Source: Kluyvera intermedia (lineage in GTDB: Bacteria; Pseudomonadota; Gammaproteobacteria; Enterobacterales; Enterobacteriaceae). Taken from it: a stretch of 64,000 bases of DNA. The DNA lies in contig NZ_CP139986.1 in assembly GCF_034424175.1 (NCBI RefSeq), positions 558,001 to 622,000 on the forward strand, read 5' to 3'. Both the position numbers and the translations under genes were made by a program. The notes below the pieces were generated by a model. That model was not told the origin of the DNA. It was given only the letters and a program-made list of their open reading frames with translations, and ran no database searches. Position 1 is the stretch's first letter. Each line of letters opens with the position of its first letter. Positions 26,479 through 35,145 of the stretch are shown here, piece by piece.

Positions 26479-28818
26479 ATGAAGCAAATCCGTATGCTGG
26501 CGCAGTATTACGTCGACCTGATGATGAAGCTGGGTCTAGTACGTTTTTCCCTGCTGCTGGCGCTCGCGCTGGTGGTGTTGGCTATCGTGGTACAAATGGC
26601 GGTGACCATGGTGCTGCATGGTCAGGTAGAAAGTATTGACGTCATTCGTTCAATCTTCTTTGGCCTGCTGATCACCCCATGGGCGGTCTATTTTCTCTCG
26701 GTGGTCGTTGAACAGCTAGAGGAATCACGACAACGACTTTCCCGCCTGGTGGAGAAGCTTGAAGAGATGCGCGAGCGCGATCTCAAGCTGAACGTACAGT
26801 TAAAAGACAATATTTCACAGCTTAATCAGGAAATCAGCGATCGTGAAAAAGCGGAAGCCGAGCGCCGGGCAACGCTTGAGCAGTTGAAGGTTGAGGTGCA
26901 GGAACGTGAAGAGACGCAGATCCGCCTCGAACAACAGTCCTCCTTCTTGCGCTCTTTCCTTGATGCCTCACCGGATTTGGTTTTCTACCGTAATGAAGAT
27001 AAAGAGTTCTCTGGCTGTAACCGCGCCATGGAGTTGCTGACCGGCAAGAGTGAAAAGCAGCTGATTCACCTGCATCCCGAAGAGGTCTATACCCCTGAGG
27101 CGGCAGCGAAAGTGATTGAAACCGATGAGAAAGTCTTCCGCCATAATGTCTCGTTGACCTATGAACAGTGGCTTGACTATCCGGACGGACGCAAAGCCTG
27201 CTTTGAGATCCGCAAAGTGCCTTACTACGACCGTGTGGGCAAGCGCCACGGATTGATGGGCTTTGGCCGCGATATTACCGAACGTAAGCGTTATCAGGAT
27301 GCGCTGGAGCGCGCTAGCCGTGATAAGACCACCTTCATCTCCACGATTAGCCACGAACTCCGTACACCGCTAAACGGCATCGTGGGGTTAAGCCGCATTC
27401 TGCTCGATACCACTCTGACCGGCGAGCAGGAGAAATACCTGAAAACCATTCATGTCTCAGCGATAACGCTGGGTAATATCTTCAACGATATTATCGATAT
27501 GGACAAAATGGAACGTCGTAAAGTCCAACTGGATAACCAGCCTGTCGATTTTACCGGCTTCCTGGCTGACCTGGAAAACCTCTCCGGTTTGCAAGCGCAG
27601 CAAAAAGGGCTGCGTTTTGTGATGGAGCCGACGTTACCGCTGCCGCATAAGGTGATTACCGATGGCACCCGTCTACGTCAGATCCTGTGGAACCTGATCA
27701 GTAATGCCGTGAAGTTTACCCAGCAGGGTAACGTGGTTGTTCGCGTTCGTTATGACGCGGGCGATATGCTGCACTTTGAAGTGGAAGATTCCGGTATCGG
27801 CATTCCGCAGGGTGAGCAGGACAAGATTTTTGCCATGTACTATCAGGTCAAAGATAGCCAGGGCGGTAAACCGGCGACCGGCACCGGCATCGGTCTTGCC
27901 GTGTCGAAGCGTCTGGCAAAAAGTATGGGTGGTGATATCGAGGTTTCAAGCCAGCCTGGCCATGGTTCAGTCTTTACGCTGACGGTTCATGCCCCAGCGG
28001 TGGCGGAAGAAGTGGAAGATGCCTTTGAAGACGACGATATGCCGCTGCCGGCGTTGCACGTCTTGCTGGTGGAAGACATAGAACTGAACGTCATTGTTGC
28101 CCGTTCGGTGCTGGAGAAACTCGGCAATAGCGTGGATGTTGCCATGACCGGCCAGGCGGCGCTGGAGATGTTCACCCCGGGTGAGTATGACCTGGTGCTG
28201 TTGGATATCCAGCTTCCGGATATGACCGGTCTGGATATTTCCCGCGAGCTGACGCGCAAATATCACGCTGACGACCTGCCGCCGCTGGTGGCGTTGACAG
28301 CGAACGTCTTGAAAGACAAAAAAGAGTATATGGACGCAGGCATGGACGATGTACTGAGCAAACCGCTTTCAGTACCGGCCCTGACGGCGATGATCAAGAA
28401 GTTCTGGGATACCGTTGAAGACGAAGAGGAGAGTGCCGTGACCCCTGTTGAAAGTGGTAAAACGCAACAGCTGCTGGATATTGCCATGCTGGAGCAGTAC
28501 ATCGAGCTGGTTGGCCCTAAACTGATTACCGATGGTCTGGCGGTATTCGAGAAAATGATGCCGGGTTATCTGTCGGTGCTGGAATCTAATCTCACCGCCC
28601 GGGATCAGAAAGGCATCGTTGAAGAAGGACACAAAATTAAAGGTGCCGCGGGCTCTGTTGGCCTGCGCCATCTGCAACAGTTAGGACAGCAGATCCAATC
28701 ACCGGATTTACCTGCTTGGTGGGATAACGTTGGTGAATGGGTTGAAGAGATGAAGTCTGAGTGGCGTAACGATGTCGCGGTGCTGAAAGCTTGGGTGGCG
28801 AGTGTTCCTAAAAAATGA
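26479..28818 (+). CDS. arcB: ArcB, anoxic redox sensor histidine kinase
   Basis: ArcB is the tripartite hybrid kinase that senses quinone redox state and phosphorylates ArcA. Two membrane helices (about 22-45 and 57-77) are followed by a coiled coil, a PAS domain (about 155-270) with the redox cysteines Cys180 and Cys241, the kinase core with His292 (ISHELRTP), the receiver with Asp576 (VLLDIQLP), and the HPt domain with His718 (EEGHKIKGAAG). I chose the ATG at 26479 after AAGGAACTCCTC, giving 779 residues; an in-frame ATG 30 bases upstream is unlikely. The 3' end overlaps the end of arcZ on the other strand. Confidence 0.96.
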   Translation: MKQIRMLAQYYVDLMMKLGLVRFSLLLALALVVLAIVVQMAVTMVLHGQVESIDVIRSIFFGLLITPWAVYFLSVVVEQLEESRQRLSRLVEKLEEMRERDLKLNVQLKDNISQLNQEISDREKAEAERRATLEQLKVEVQEREETQIRLEQQSSFLRSFLDASPDLVFYRNEDKEFSGCNRAMELLTGKSEKQLIHLHPEEVYTPEAAAKVIETDEKVFRHNVSLTYEQWLDYPDGRKACFEIRKVPYYDRVGKRHGLMGFGRDITERKRYQDALERASRDKTTFISTISHELRTPLNGIVGLSRILLDTTLTGEQEKYLKTIHVSAITLGNIFNDIIDMDKMERRKVQLDNQPVDFTGFLADLENLSGLQAQQKGLRFVMEPTLPLPHKVITDGTRLRQILWNLISNAVKFTQQGNVVVRVRYDAGDMLHFEVEDSGIGIPQGEQDKIFAMYYQVKDSQGGKPATGTGIGLAVSKRLAKSMGGDIEVSSQPGHGSVFTLTVHAPAVAEEVEDAFEDDDMPLPALHVLLVEDIELNVIVARSVLEKLGNSVDVAMTGQAALEMFTPGEYDLVLLDIQLPDMTGLDISRELTRKYHADDLPPLVALTANVLKDKKEYMDAGMDDVLSKPLSVPALTAMIKKFWDTVEDEEESAVTPVESGKTQQLLDIAMLEQYIELVGPKLITDGLAVFEKMMPGYLSVLESNLTARDQKGIVEEGHKIKGAAGSVGLRHLQQLGQQIQSPDLPAWWDNVGEWVEEMKSEWRNDVAVLKAWVASVPKK

Positions 28819-28930
28819 CCCCGGTCTAGCCGGGGTGCGCGAATACTGCGCCAACACCAGGGAACCGGTGGCTGCGTCAGATGATTAATATGATTTTGAT
28901 TTTTTGACACAACCTGAAATACGATTGCAC
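28810..28930 (-). ncRNA. arcZ: ArcZ small RNA
   Basis: Read on the minus strand, the 3' part matches my memory of E. coli ArcZ: ccctggtgttggcgcag, then tattcgcgc and the terminator stem accccgg...ccggggt with six T. The 5' end starts gtgca, as in E. coli, and the span is 121 nt, the E. coli length. The 5' half is otherwise diverged. ArcZ is an Hfq-dependent sRNA, cleaved to a short 3' form. It activates rpoS translation and represses many mRNAs, and is itself repressed by ArcA. It is convergent with arcB and overlaps its last codons. Confidence 0.88.
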
Positions 28931-29034
28931 GTTCAATAAGATAGCAAATCTTAAATTATTTGTTACATGAATCAGTAAAATGTGTGAACCGTAGCGTCTT
29001 AATCAGAAATATTAATCGGCGTCAGAGGGTTAGC

Positions 29035-29763
29035 GTGAGGAAGAAGGCTGTGTGGAGAGTCGCAGGACTTAAGCGTCTGGTAGGGCGTTTGTTACTGCTG
29101 CTGGCGCTGTTCTGGGGGGGCGGTATTGCGCTGTTCAGCATTCTGCCCGTTCCGTTTTCTGCCGTGATGGTGGAACGTCAGGTCAGTGCCTGGCTTGGCG
29201 GAAACTTTGGCTATGTCGCCCATTCTGATTGGGTCAGCATGGATGAGATTTCGCCGTGGATGGGGCTTGCGGTGATTGCCGCAGAAGATCAGAAATTCCC
29301 GGAGCATTGGGGATTTGATGTTTCGGCAATTGAGAAAGCGTTAGCGCATAACGAACGTAATGAAAGTCGTATTCGCGGCGCATCGACGTTGTCACAGCAG
29401 ACGGCGAAAAACCTGTTCTTGTGGGATGGACGCAGTTGGGTGCGCAAAGGGCTGGAGGCAGGTCTGACGCTGGGCATCGAGACGGTATGGAGTAAGAAAC
29501 GCATTCTGACGGTGTATCTGAATATCGCCGAGTTTGGCGACGGGGTCTTTGGTGTTGAAGCCGCATCACAGCGCTATTTCCATAAACCCGCCAGCAAACT
29601 GACGATGTCTGAAGCTGCGTTGTTAGCGGCGGTATTGCCGAATCCGATTCGCTTTAAAGCCAGCGCGCCGACGGGTTATGTACACAGCCGTCAGGCCTGG
29701 ATTATGCGCCAGATGCGCCAGTTGGGCGGGGAAGGGTTTATGCGAGAGCATAAGCTGTATTAG
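29035..29763 (+). CDS. mtgA: Monofunctional peptidoglycan glycosyltransferase
   Basis: MtgA polymerises glycan strands from lipid II and lacks a transpeptidase domain. I chose the GTG at 29035, preceded by AGAGG, giving 242 residues and the N-terminus (M)RKKAVWRVAGLK; an ATG at 28960 adds 25 basic residues not found in the family. One membrane helix (about 17-37) is followed by the GT51 domain with AAEDQKFPEHWGFD (catalytic Glu), GASTLSQQTAKNL and KKRILTVYLNIAEFG. The neighbouring elbB and yrbL genes of E. coli are absent. Confidence 0.93.
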   Translation: MRKKAVWRVAGLKRLVGRLLLLLALFWGGGIALFSILPVPFSAVMVERQVSAWLGGNFGYVAHSDWVSMDEISPWMGLAVIAAEDQKFPEHWGFDVSAIEKALAHNERNESRIRGASTLSQQTAKNLFLWDGRSWVRKGLEAGLTLGIETVWSKKRILTVYLNIAEFGDGVFGVEAASQRYFHKPASKLTMSEAALLAAVLPNPIRFKASAPTGYVHSRQAWIMRQMRQLGGEGFMREHKLY

Positions 29764-29780
29764 CCGTGGTTTGTCGGCCG

Positions 29781-29815
29781 GTAGCCCGGGCAAGGCGTTT
29801 ACGCCGCCCCCGGGG
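29781..29815. repeat. REP-like repeat between mtgA and npr
   Basis: The same 34-base repeat as at 26292 (gtagcccgggcaaggcg...gcccccggg). It lies between two convergent genes, a typical REP position. Confidence 0.75.
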
Positions 29816-29824
29816 CGCAGCAGC

Positions 29825-30097
29825 CTAGTCTTCGTCAAACCCGGCGTTAAACAATGCAATCACCGCTGCCAGCGCTTCCACTTCCTGCGGGCCGGTGGCT
29901 TCTACCTCAATCTGGCGACCCTTGGCAGAGTCCAGCATCAGCAGAGCAATCACGCTATTGGCTTCCGCGACGGTGCCTTCATCGTTACGCAGCAGCACTT
30001 CCGCATCAAAATCTTGCATCAACTCAAAAAGCTTCATTGCCGGGCGCGCGTGCATGCCCAGCTTATTGGTGATTTCAACGGTTTGCTTTACGGTCAT
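29825..30097 (-). CDS. ptsO: NPr, phosphocarrier of the nitrogen phosphotransferase system
   Basis: NPr (90 residues, HPr family, also npr) passes phosphate from PtsP to PtsN. The phosphorylated residue is His16 in LGMHARPAMK. It overlaps the end of rapZ by 4 bases (ATGA type) and is the last gene of the rpoN-hpf-ptsN-rapZ-npr series. It also takes part in control of LpxD and amino-sugar metabolism in E. coli. Confidence 0.95.
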   Translation of the reverse strand: MTVKQTVEITNKLGMHARPAMKLFELMQDFDAEVLLRNDEGTVAEANSVIALLMLDSAKGRQIEVEATGPQEVEALAAVIALFNAGFDED

Positions 30098-30948
30098 GAT
30101 TTACGTTTTTCCAGCGTCCGATGACGAGACTGCACGTTCTTACCGCGTGAGCGGAAATAGTCAGCCAGCTGTTCAGCGACATACACCGAACGGTGCTTCC
30201 CGCCGGTACAACCAATGGCGACCGTTAAGTAGCTACGGTTATTGGTTTCCAACATAGGTAACCATAGCTCAAGATAGCTGCGCGTCTGGTAAATAAAGTT
30301 GTGAACTTCCGTGTGCCTGTCGAGGAAAGCGGCCACGGGCTTATCAAGGCCGGTCATCGGTCGCAGTTTAGGATCCCAGTGTGGGTTTGGCAGGAAACGC
30401 ACGTCAAAAACATAGTCAGCATCGATAGGAATACCGTGCTTGAAGCCGAACGATTCAAACACCATCGTCAGCTCGCGTTCACGTTTACCCAACAGACGGG
30501 TACGCAGCATTTCGGCCAACTCGTGAACGGACATTTCGGAGGTATCGACGATAAGGTCGGCGCGTGAGCGCAACGGCTCCAACAGGTTACTTTCTTCATC
30601 GATGGCGCTTTCCAGCGACAAATTTTTGCTGGAAAGTGGGTGAAGACGACGCGTATCACTGTAGCGGCGAATCAGCGTATTGCGGTCGGCATCGAGGAAC
30701 AGCAACTGAGGGGAGAAGTTTTCCGGCAGGCTTTCCATTGCCCGTTCAAAAATTTCCGGCGTCTCCGGCATGTTACGTACGTCAATACTGACTGCCGCAG
30801 AAATTTCGCGATCAGCCAGCGTTTTCGCCAGCTCCGGCAGCAACACGACCGGTAGGTTATCGACGCAGTAAAACCCCATATCTTCCAGCGCACGCAGGGC
30901 AACAGATTTTCCCGAGCCAGAGCGGCCGCTGACGATCATCAGTACCAT
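30094..30948 (-). CDS. rapZ: RapZ, RNase adaptor protein
   Basis: RapZ (284 residues) binds glucosamine-6-phosphate and guides RNase E to the sRNA GlmZ, so setting GlmS levels. The N-terminal domain carries Walker A GRSGSGKS (8-15); the C-terminal domain holds the metabolite- and RNA-binding site, with GCTGGKHRSV near residue 250. It ends in a basic tail (HRTLEKRKS). glmM, which acts on the same amino-sugar pathway, also lies in this window. Confidence 0.95.
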   Translation of the reverse strand: MVLMIVSGRSGSGKSVALRALEDMGFYCVDNLPVVLLPELAKTLADREISAAVSIDVRNMPETPEIFERAMESLPENFSPQLLFLDADRNTLIRRYSDTRRLHPLSSKNLSLESAIDEESNLLEPLRSRADLIVDTSEMSVHELAEMLRTRLLGKRERELTMVFESFGFKHGIPIDADYVFDVRFLPNPHWDPKLRPMTGLDKPVAAFLDRHTEVHNFIYQTRSYLELWLPMLETNNRSYLTVAIGCTGGKHRSVYVAEQLADYFRSRGKNVQSRHRTLEKRKS

Positions 30949-30981
30949 GTACCGTTTCTCCTCAGTACGATGTGATGTCCA

Positions 30982-31470
30982 TTACGCATCATCGTGAGTT
31001 TCTGTATCGGTGATGATTTGATACAGTTCTTCGTCACTCTGCGCAGAACGCAGACGACGGCAAATAGTTTTGTCCGCCAGACGTTTCGCCACCAGGGAAA
31101 GCGTATGCAGGTGGGTTTTGGTCTGGTCTGCAGGCACCAGAAGCGCAAACAGTAAATCAACAGGCTGATTGTCGATAGCATCGAAGGCAATCGGTGTTTC
31201 CAGTTGCACGAAAACGCCTACCGCGCGCGTCGTATCCTCTTCCAGTTTACCGTGTGGAATCGCGATGCCATTGCCAATGCCGGTACTGCCCATTTTTTCA
31301 CGGGTCAGAATGGCTTCAAACACCACCTGCGGAGGCAGACTTAACTGTTTGGCCGCCAGCTCGCTAATGATTTCCAGCGCACGTTTTTTACTCTGACAGT
31401 GCACAGCACTGCGGGTACATTCCTGGTTAAGGACATTGCTCAGTTGTAGAGCTGAATCAGTATTTGTCAT
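30982..31470 (-). CDS. ptsN: PtsN, EIIA component of the nitrogen phosphotransferase system
   Basis: PtsN (EIIA-Ntr) is a 162-residue regulatory phosphoprotein that in its free form acts on potassium transport (TrkA, KdpD) and other targets. The phosphorylated residue is His73 in GIAIPHGKLEED. I chose the ATG at 31470 (MTNTDSALQLS); the longer frame from 31530 adds 20 residues and runs into the hpf end. Its place downstream of rpoN is conserved in proteobacteria. Confidence 0.95.
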   Translation of the reverse strand: MTNTDSALQLSNVLNQECTRSAVHCQSKKRALEIISELAAKQLSLPPQVVFEAILTREKMGSTGIGNGIAIPHGKLEEDTTRAVGVFVQLETPIAFDAIDNQPVDLLFALLVPADQTKTHLHTLSLVAKRLADKTICRRLRSAQSDEELYQIITDTETHDDA

Positions 31471-31526
31471 AATTTCACCTAAGCACCGCCCAATCTGCAG
31501 AGCACATCGGGCGGTCGCTCGGACAA

Positions 31527-31814
31527 TCAATGTTGTTTTAGTTTATCTTTATGCTTGTTTAACTGTCTCGACAGTTTGTCGATCAAGCCGTCGATGGCGG
31601 CGTACATATCTTTGCCTTCTGCGCTAGCATGAAGTTCGCCCCCGTTAACATGCAATGTTGCATCCGAGATGTGCGTCAATTTCTCCACTTTTAACACAAT
31701 GTAGACCTGATTGATCCTCTCGAAATACTGTTCGAGTTTAACGAATTTCGTATTGACGAATTCGCGCATCGCTTCGGTAATTTCGACGTTGTGTCCAGTG
31801 ATGTTGAGCTGCAT
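31527..31814 (-). CDS. hpf: Ribosome hibernation promoting factor
   Basis: HPF (95 residues, short type) helps form 100S ribosome dimers in stationary phase. The ATG at 31814 gives MQLNITGHNVEITEAMREFV, the family start; the longer frame overlaps rpoN. It lies 22 bases after the rpoN stop. Confidence 0.96.
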   Translation of the reverse strand: MQLNITGHNVEITEAMREFVNTKFVKLEQYFERINQVYIVLKVEKLTHISDATLHVNGGELHASAEGKDMYAAIDGLIDKLSRQLNKHKDKLKQH

Positions 31815-31836
31815 AGTGTCTTCCTTATCAGTAGAG

Positions 31837-33270
31837 TCAGACCAGCTGTTTACGCTGGTTCGACGGCGGGATGGATAAAGACTCTCGGTACTTTGCAACC
31901 GTACGCCGGGCCACCATGATACCCTGATTGGAGAGTAGGGTGGTCAGTTTACTGTCGCTCAGTGGTTTTGCGGGATTCTCCGCAGCAATTAACTTCTTCA
32001 CCAACGCACGGATGGCCGTGGACGAGGCTTCGCCGCCGCCTTCGGTACTGACGTGGCTGGAGAAGAAATACTTAAGCTCAAAAATGCCCCGTGGGCTATG
32101 CAAATACTTCTGCGTGGTAACACGCGAAATCGTGGACTCGTGCATCTCGACGGTCTGGGCGATATCGGCCAGCACCATCGGTTTCATGTGTTCTTCGCCA
32201 AGATCGAAAAAGGCCTGCTGCTGCTCAACAATGCAGCGGCTTACGCGCAACAGCGTGTCATTACGGCTCTCAAGGCTTTTAATCAGCCACTTAGCATCCT
32301 GCAGATTACTGCGGATGAACTGGCTGTCAGCGTCGTTGCGGGCATTGTTGCACATCCCCGCATAATGCTGGTTTATCTGCAGGCGCGGGATGCTGTCGGA
32401 ATTAAGCTCAACCATCCAATGACCGTTCACTTTGCGCACCAGCACATCAGGGATCACATATTCCGGCTCGCCGGTCTGGATCGATTGCCCAGGACGTGGA
32501 TCGAGTGATTGAATCAGATCGACTGCTTCTTTGAGCACATCTTCTTTTAAGCGCGTAACGCGCATAAGTGAACGAAAGTCGTGGTTGGCGAGAAGATCGA
32601 GATGATCGCTGATGATTAAGCGCGCTTCAGTAATGCGTGGCGTATCAGGTGAGAACTGAGAAAGTTGGATCAGCAGACAGTCGCGGAGATCTTTGGCGGC
32701 GACGCCGACCGGATCGAATCGTTGGATCCGTTTAAGCACGGCCTCTACTTCATCGAGACCAATCTCGTCATCGCCAATGCCTTCATGGATATCTTCCACC
32801 GTAACGGTGAGATAGCCGGTATCGTCTACCGCATCGACTATCGAAGTGGCAATCGCCCGGTCAGTATCGGTAAACGGCGTCAGCTCGACCTGCCACATCA
32901 GGTAATCCTGCAGTGACTGAGTGGTTTCGCCCTGGTAAACCGGCAGTTCGTCGTCTTGGTAATCGACCCCGTTGCCCGATGGCGTGCCGGCAGTGTAGAT
33001 TTCATCCCAACTGGCGTCGAGCGGTAGTTCTTCCGGCATGTCCGGCTTTTCCAGTGCATCTACGCTGTCGAGCGTTTCGGTATCGACGGGTTCCTGGGTT
33101 TCTACTTCCTCGTGAAGATCGGTTTGCTCGAGCAGGGGGTTACTCTCCAGCGCCTGCTGGAGTTCCTGCTGAAGTTCCAACGTAGACAACTGCAACAGAC
33201 GGATTGCCTGCTGCAACTGCGGCGTCATGGCAAGCTGTTGGCTGAGCCTTAATTGCAAACCTTGCTTCAT
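31837..33270 (-). CDS. rpoN: RNA polymerase sigma-54 factor
   Basis: RpoN (477 residues, the E. coli length) directs transcription of nitrogen and other genes by enhancer-dependent activators. Region I (Gln-rich start MKQGLQLRLSQQLAMTPQLQ) is followed by an acidic region II, the core-binding domain, a helix-turn-helix and the RpoN box ARRTVAKYRE near residue 455. It lies between lptB and hpf. Confidence 0.97.
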   Translation of the reverse strand: MKQGLQLRLSQQLAMTPQLQQAIRLLQLSTLELQQELQQALESNPLLEQTDLHEEVETQEPVDTETLDSVDALEKPDMPEELPLDASWDEIYTAGTPSGNGVDYQDDELPVYQGETTQSLQDYLMWQVELTPFTDTDRAIATSIVDAVDDTGYLTVTVEDIHEGIGDDEIGLDEVEAVLKRIQRFDPVGVAAKDLRDCLLIQLSQFSPDTPRITEARLIISDHLDLLANHDFRSLMRVTRLKEDVLKEAVDLIQSLDPRPGQSIQTGEPEYVIPDVLVRKVNGHWMVELNSDSIPRLQINQHYAGMCNNARNDADSQFIRSNLQDAKWLIKSLESRNDTLLRVSRCIVEQQQAFFDLGEEHMKPMVLADIAQTVEMHESTISRVTTQKYLHSPRGIFELKYFFSSHVSTEGGGEASSTAIRALVKKLIAAENPAKPLSDSKLTTLLSNQGIMVARRTVAKYRESLSIPPSNQRKQLV

Positions 33271-33314
33271 ATTCAGAGCGAATCTCTCCCACTTACGTCG
33301 TTAACCATACCCTA

Positions 33315-34040
33315 TCAGAGTCTGAAGTCTTCCCCAAGATACACGCGTTTAACATGTTCGTCTTGTAGGATCTCCTGAGGGGTACCGTGGGCAATCAGAT
33401 GCCCCTGGCTGACGATATAGGCGCGTTCACAGACGGCTAACGTTTCACGCACGTTGTGGTCAGTAATCAGCACGCCGAGACCGCTGTCACGCAGATGTTC
33501 GATAATGCGTTTGATGTCGATAACCGAGATTGGGTCAACCCCTGCAAACGGTTCATCCAGCAGGATAAATTTCGGGTTTGCCGCCAACGCGCGTGCGATT
33601 TCTACACGACGTCGTTCACCACCGGAAAGCGCCTGACCCAAGCTGTCGCGCAGGTGTTCGATGTGGAACTCTTCCATCAACTCTTTGGCGCGGTCTTCAC
33701 GCTGCTCGTTGCTGAGATCGTCGCGGATCTGCAGCACCGCCATCAGGTTGTCATACACGCTCAGGCGACGGAAGATGGATGCTTCCTGCGGCAGATAGCC
33801 AATCCCGCGACGGGCACGAGCATGCAGCGGCAGCAGGCTGATATCTTCGTCATCAATGATGATATTACCCGCATCACGCGAAACGATCCCAACCACCATG
33901 TAGAAGGTAGTGGTTTTACCCGCACCGTTTGGCCCAAGCAGACCGACAATCTCACCGGAATTCACGGTCAGACTGACATCTTCCACCACGCGACGGCCTT
34001 TATAGGCCTTCGCCAGATTTTTTGCAGTTAATGTCGCCAT
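33315..34040 (-). CDS. lptB: LptB, ATPase of the LPS export complex
   Basis: LptB (241 residues) is the cytoplasmic ATPase that drives LptFG to pull LPS from the inner membrane. Walker A GPNGAGKT is at 36-43, the signature SGGER at 139-143, Walker B ends in Glu163 (LLDEP) and the switch His195 is in TDHNV. It lies 6 bases after lptA and about 44 before rpoN. Confidence 0.97.
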   Translation of the reverse strand: MATLTAKNLAKAYKGRRVVEDVSLTVNSGEIVGLLGPNGAGKTTTFYMVVGIVSRDAGNIIIDDEDISLLPLHARARRGIGYLPQEASIFRRLSVYDNLMAVLQIRDDLSNEQREDRAKELMEEFHIEHLRDSLGQALSGGERRRVEIARALAANPKFILLDEPFAGVDPISVIDIKRIIEHLRDSGLGVLITDHNVRETLAVCERAYIVSQGHLIAHGTPQEILQDEHVKRVYLGEDFRL

Positions 34041-34046
34041 AACGAA

Positions 34047-34601
34047 TTAGTTACTCTTCTTCTGGGCCGGGGCCTGATCTTTAGATTTGTCCTGCAACTG
34101 CGACGGAACCAGAACGGTGGTGACGCGTTTGCCTTTGTCGCTAAACGCCTGCATTTTTTGCTCTTTTACCAGATAGGTAATTTTGTCACCCTTGATATTG
34201 CTATCAAGCTGCTCAAGGTAAGCATTGCCGGTCAGGATCACGAAATCGTTCTGCAATTCATAATGCATTTTTGAGGCATGGCCTTTTACCGGCTTGCCGT
34301 TATCCTGCATCTGATAGAAGGTCGCGGGGTTACCGTAACCGTCGATCACTTCTTTACCTTTTTGATCCGCAGGACGGGTCACCACCACTTTATCAGCGTT
34401 GATTTTGATCGTGCCCTGGGTCACCACAACGTTGCCGGTAAAGGTGACGATGTTGCCCTGCATATCCAGCGACTGCTGATCGGATTCGATATGAATCGGC
34501 TGATCGGTATCCCCGGTGAGCGCCATTGCTGGAAGGCTGGCCGCCAGCAAAGTACCGGCGAGCGCAAGCTTAAGGCTGAGTTTGTTTTTTCTGAATTTCA
34601 T
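34047..34601 (-). CDS. lptA: LptA, periplasmic LPS bridge protein
   Basis: LptA (184 residues) forms the beta-jellyroll filament that carries LPS across the periplasm from LptC to LptD. The signal peptide (about residues 1-27, ending AMA) is followed by the OstA-like domain. I chose the ATG at 34601 (MKFRKNKLSLKLALAG); it lies 32 bases inside the end of lptC. A longer frame from 34622 adds seven residues. Confidence 0.95.
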   Translation of the reverse strand: MKFRKNKLSLKLALAGTLLAASLPAMALTGDTDQPIHIESDQQSLDMQGNIVTFTGNVVVTQGTIKINADKVVVTRPADQKGKEVIDGYGNPATFYQMQDNGKPVKGHASKMHYELQNDFVILTGNAYLEQLDSNIKGDKITYLVKEQKMQAFSDKGKRVTTVLVPSQLQDKSKDQAPAQKKSN

Positions 34602-35145
34602 AAGAGGTTCTAACCTTTTCAATCAGCTCGGCGTTTTTGCTGCGTAAATTGCCGCGCATTTTCAGGCCGCTGGAATTAAATGTTGTTCCGTATAACGTCA
34701 CCAGATCGTCAGAGGCAACATCCTGAGTAATCAGGTTTACCTGGGCATTATCCGTCGTAATCTTACGCAGTTGCGCATCTTCTGTCAGCGCGTTGATTTC
34801 AACGTGCCCGTAAAGGTACAGCATGCGATCGTTGGTCAGCTTGGCTTTATCAGCTTTAATCGACCAGGTTGGTACTTTGTTTGCGTCAAAAGTGGTCAAT
34901 ACCGGATGGGTAAACCACGAGACAGCCTGATCGGAAAAATACTCCACATGCTCGGCGATGAGCCGATAGCTAAGGGCACCTTCCGGGCTGTACACCACCG
35001 TATCGGTATGTTCACTTTTATAGGTTGGGTCGCTGGTGTTGACCGCCTGCGGGCCGACATCGTCGTTATCGGCAAGATTCAGGCCGATAAGGACAAGCGC
35101 TATCAGCGCCAGCACAATAATAACCCAACGTCTGGTTTTACTCAT
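34570..35145 (-). CDS. lptC: LptC, membrane-anchored LPS transport protein
   Basis: LptC (191 residues) has one N-terminal membrane helix (about 7-24) and a periplasmic beta-jellyroll domain that receives LPS from LptBFG and passes it to LptA. Its start overlaps the kdsC end by 4 bases, and its end overlaps the lptA start, so translation is probably coupled. Confidence 0.95.
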   Translation of the reverse strand: MSKTRRWVIIVLALIALVLIGLNLADNDDVGPQAVNTSDPTYKSEHTDTVVYSPEGALSYRLIAEHVEYFSDQAVSWFTHPVLTTFDANKVPTWSIKADKAKLTNDRMLYLYGHVEINALTEDAQLRKITTDNAQVNLITQDVASDDLVTLYGTTFNSSGLKMRGNLRSKNAELIEKVRTSYEIQKKQTQP

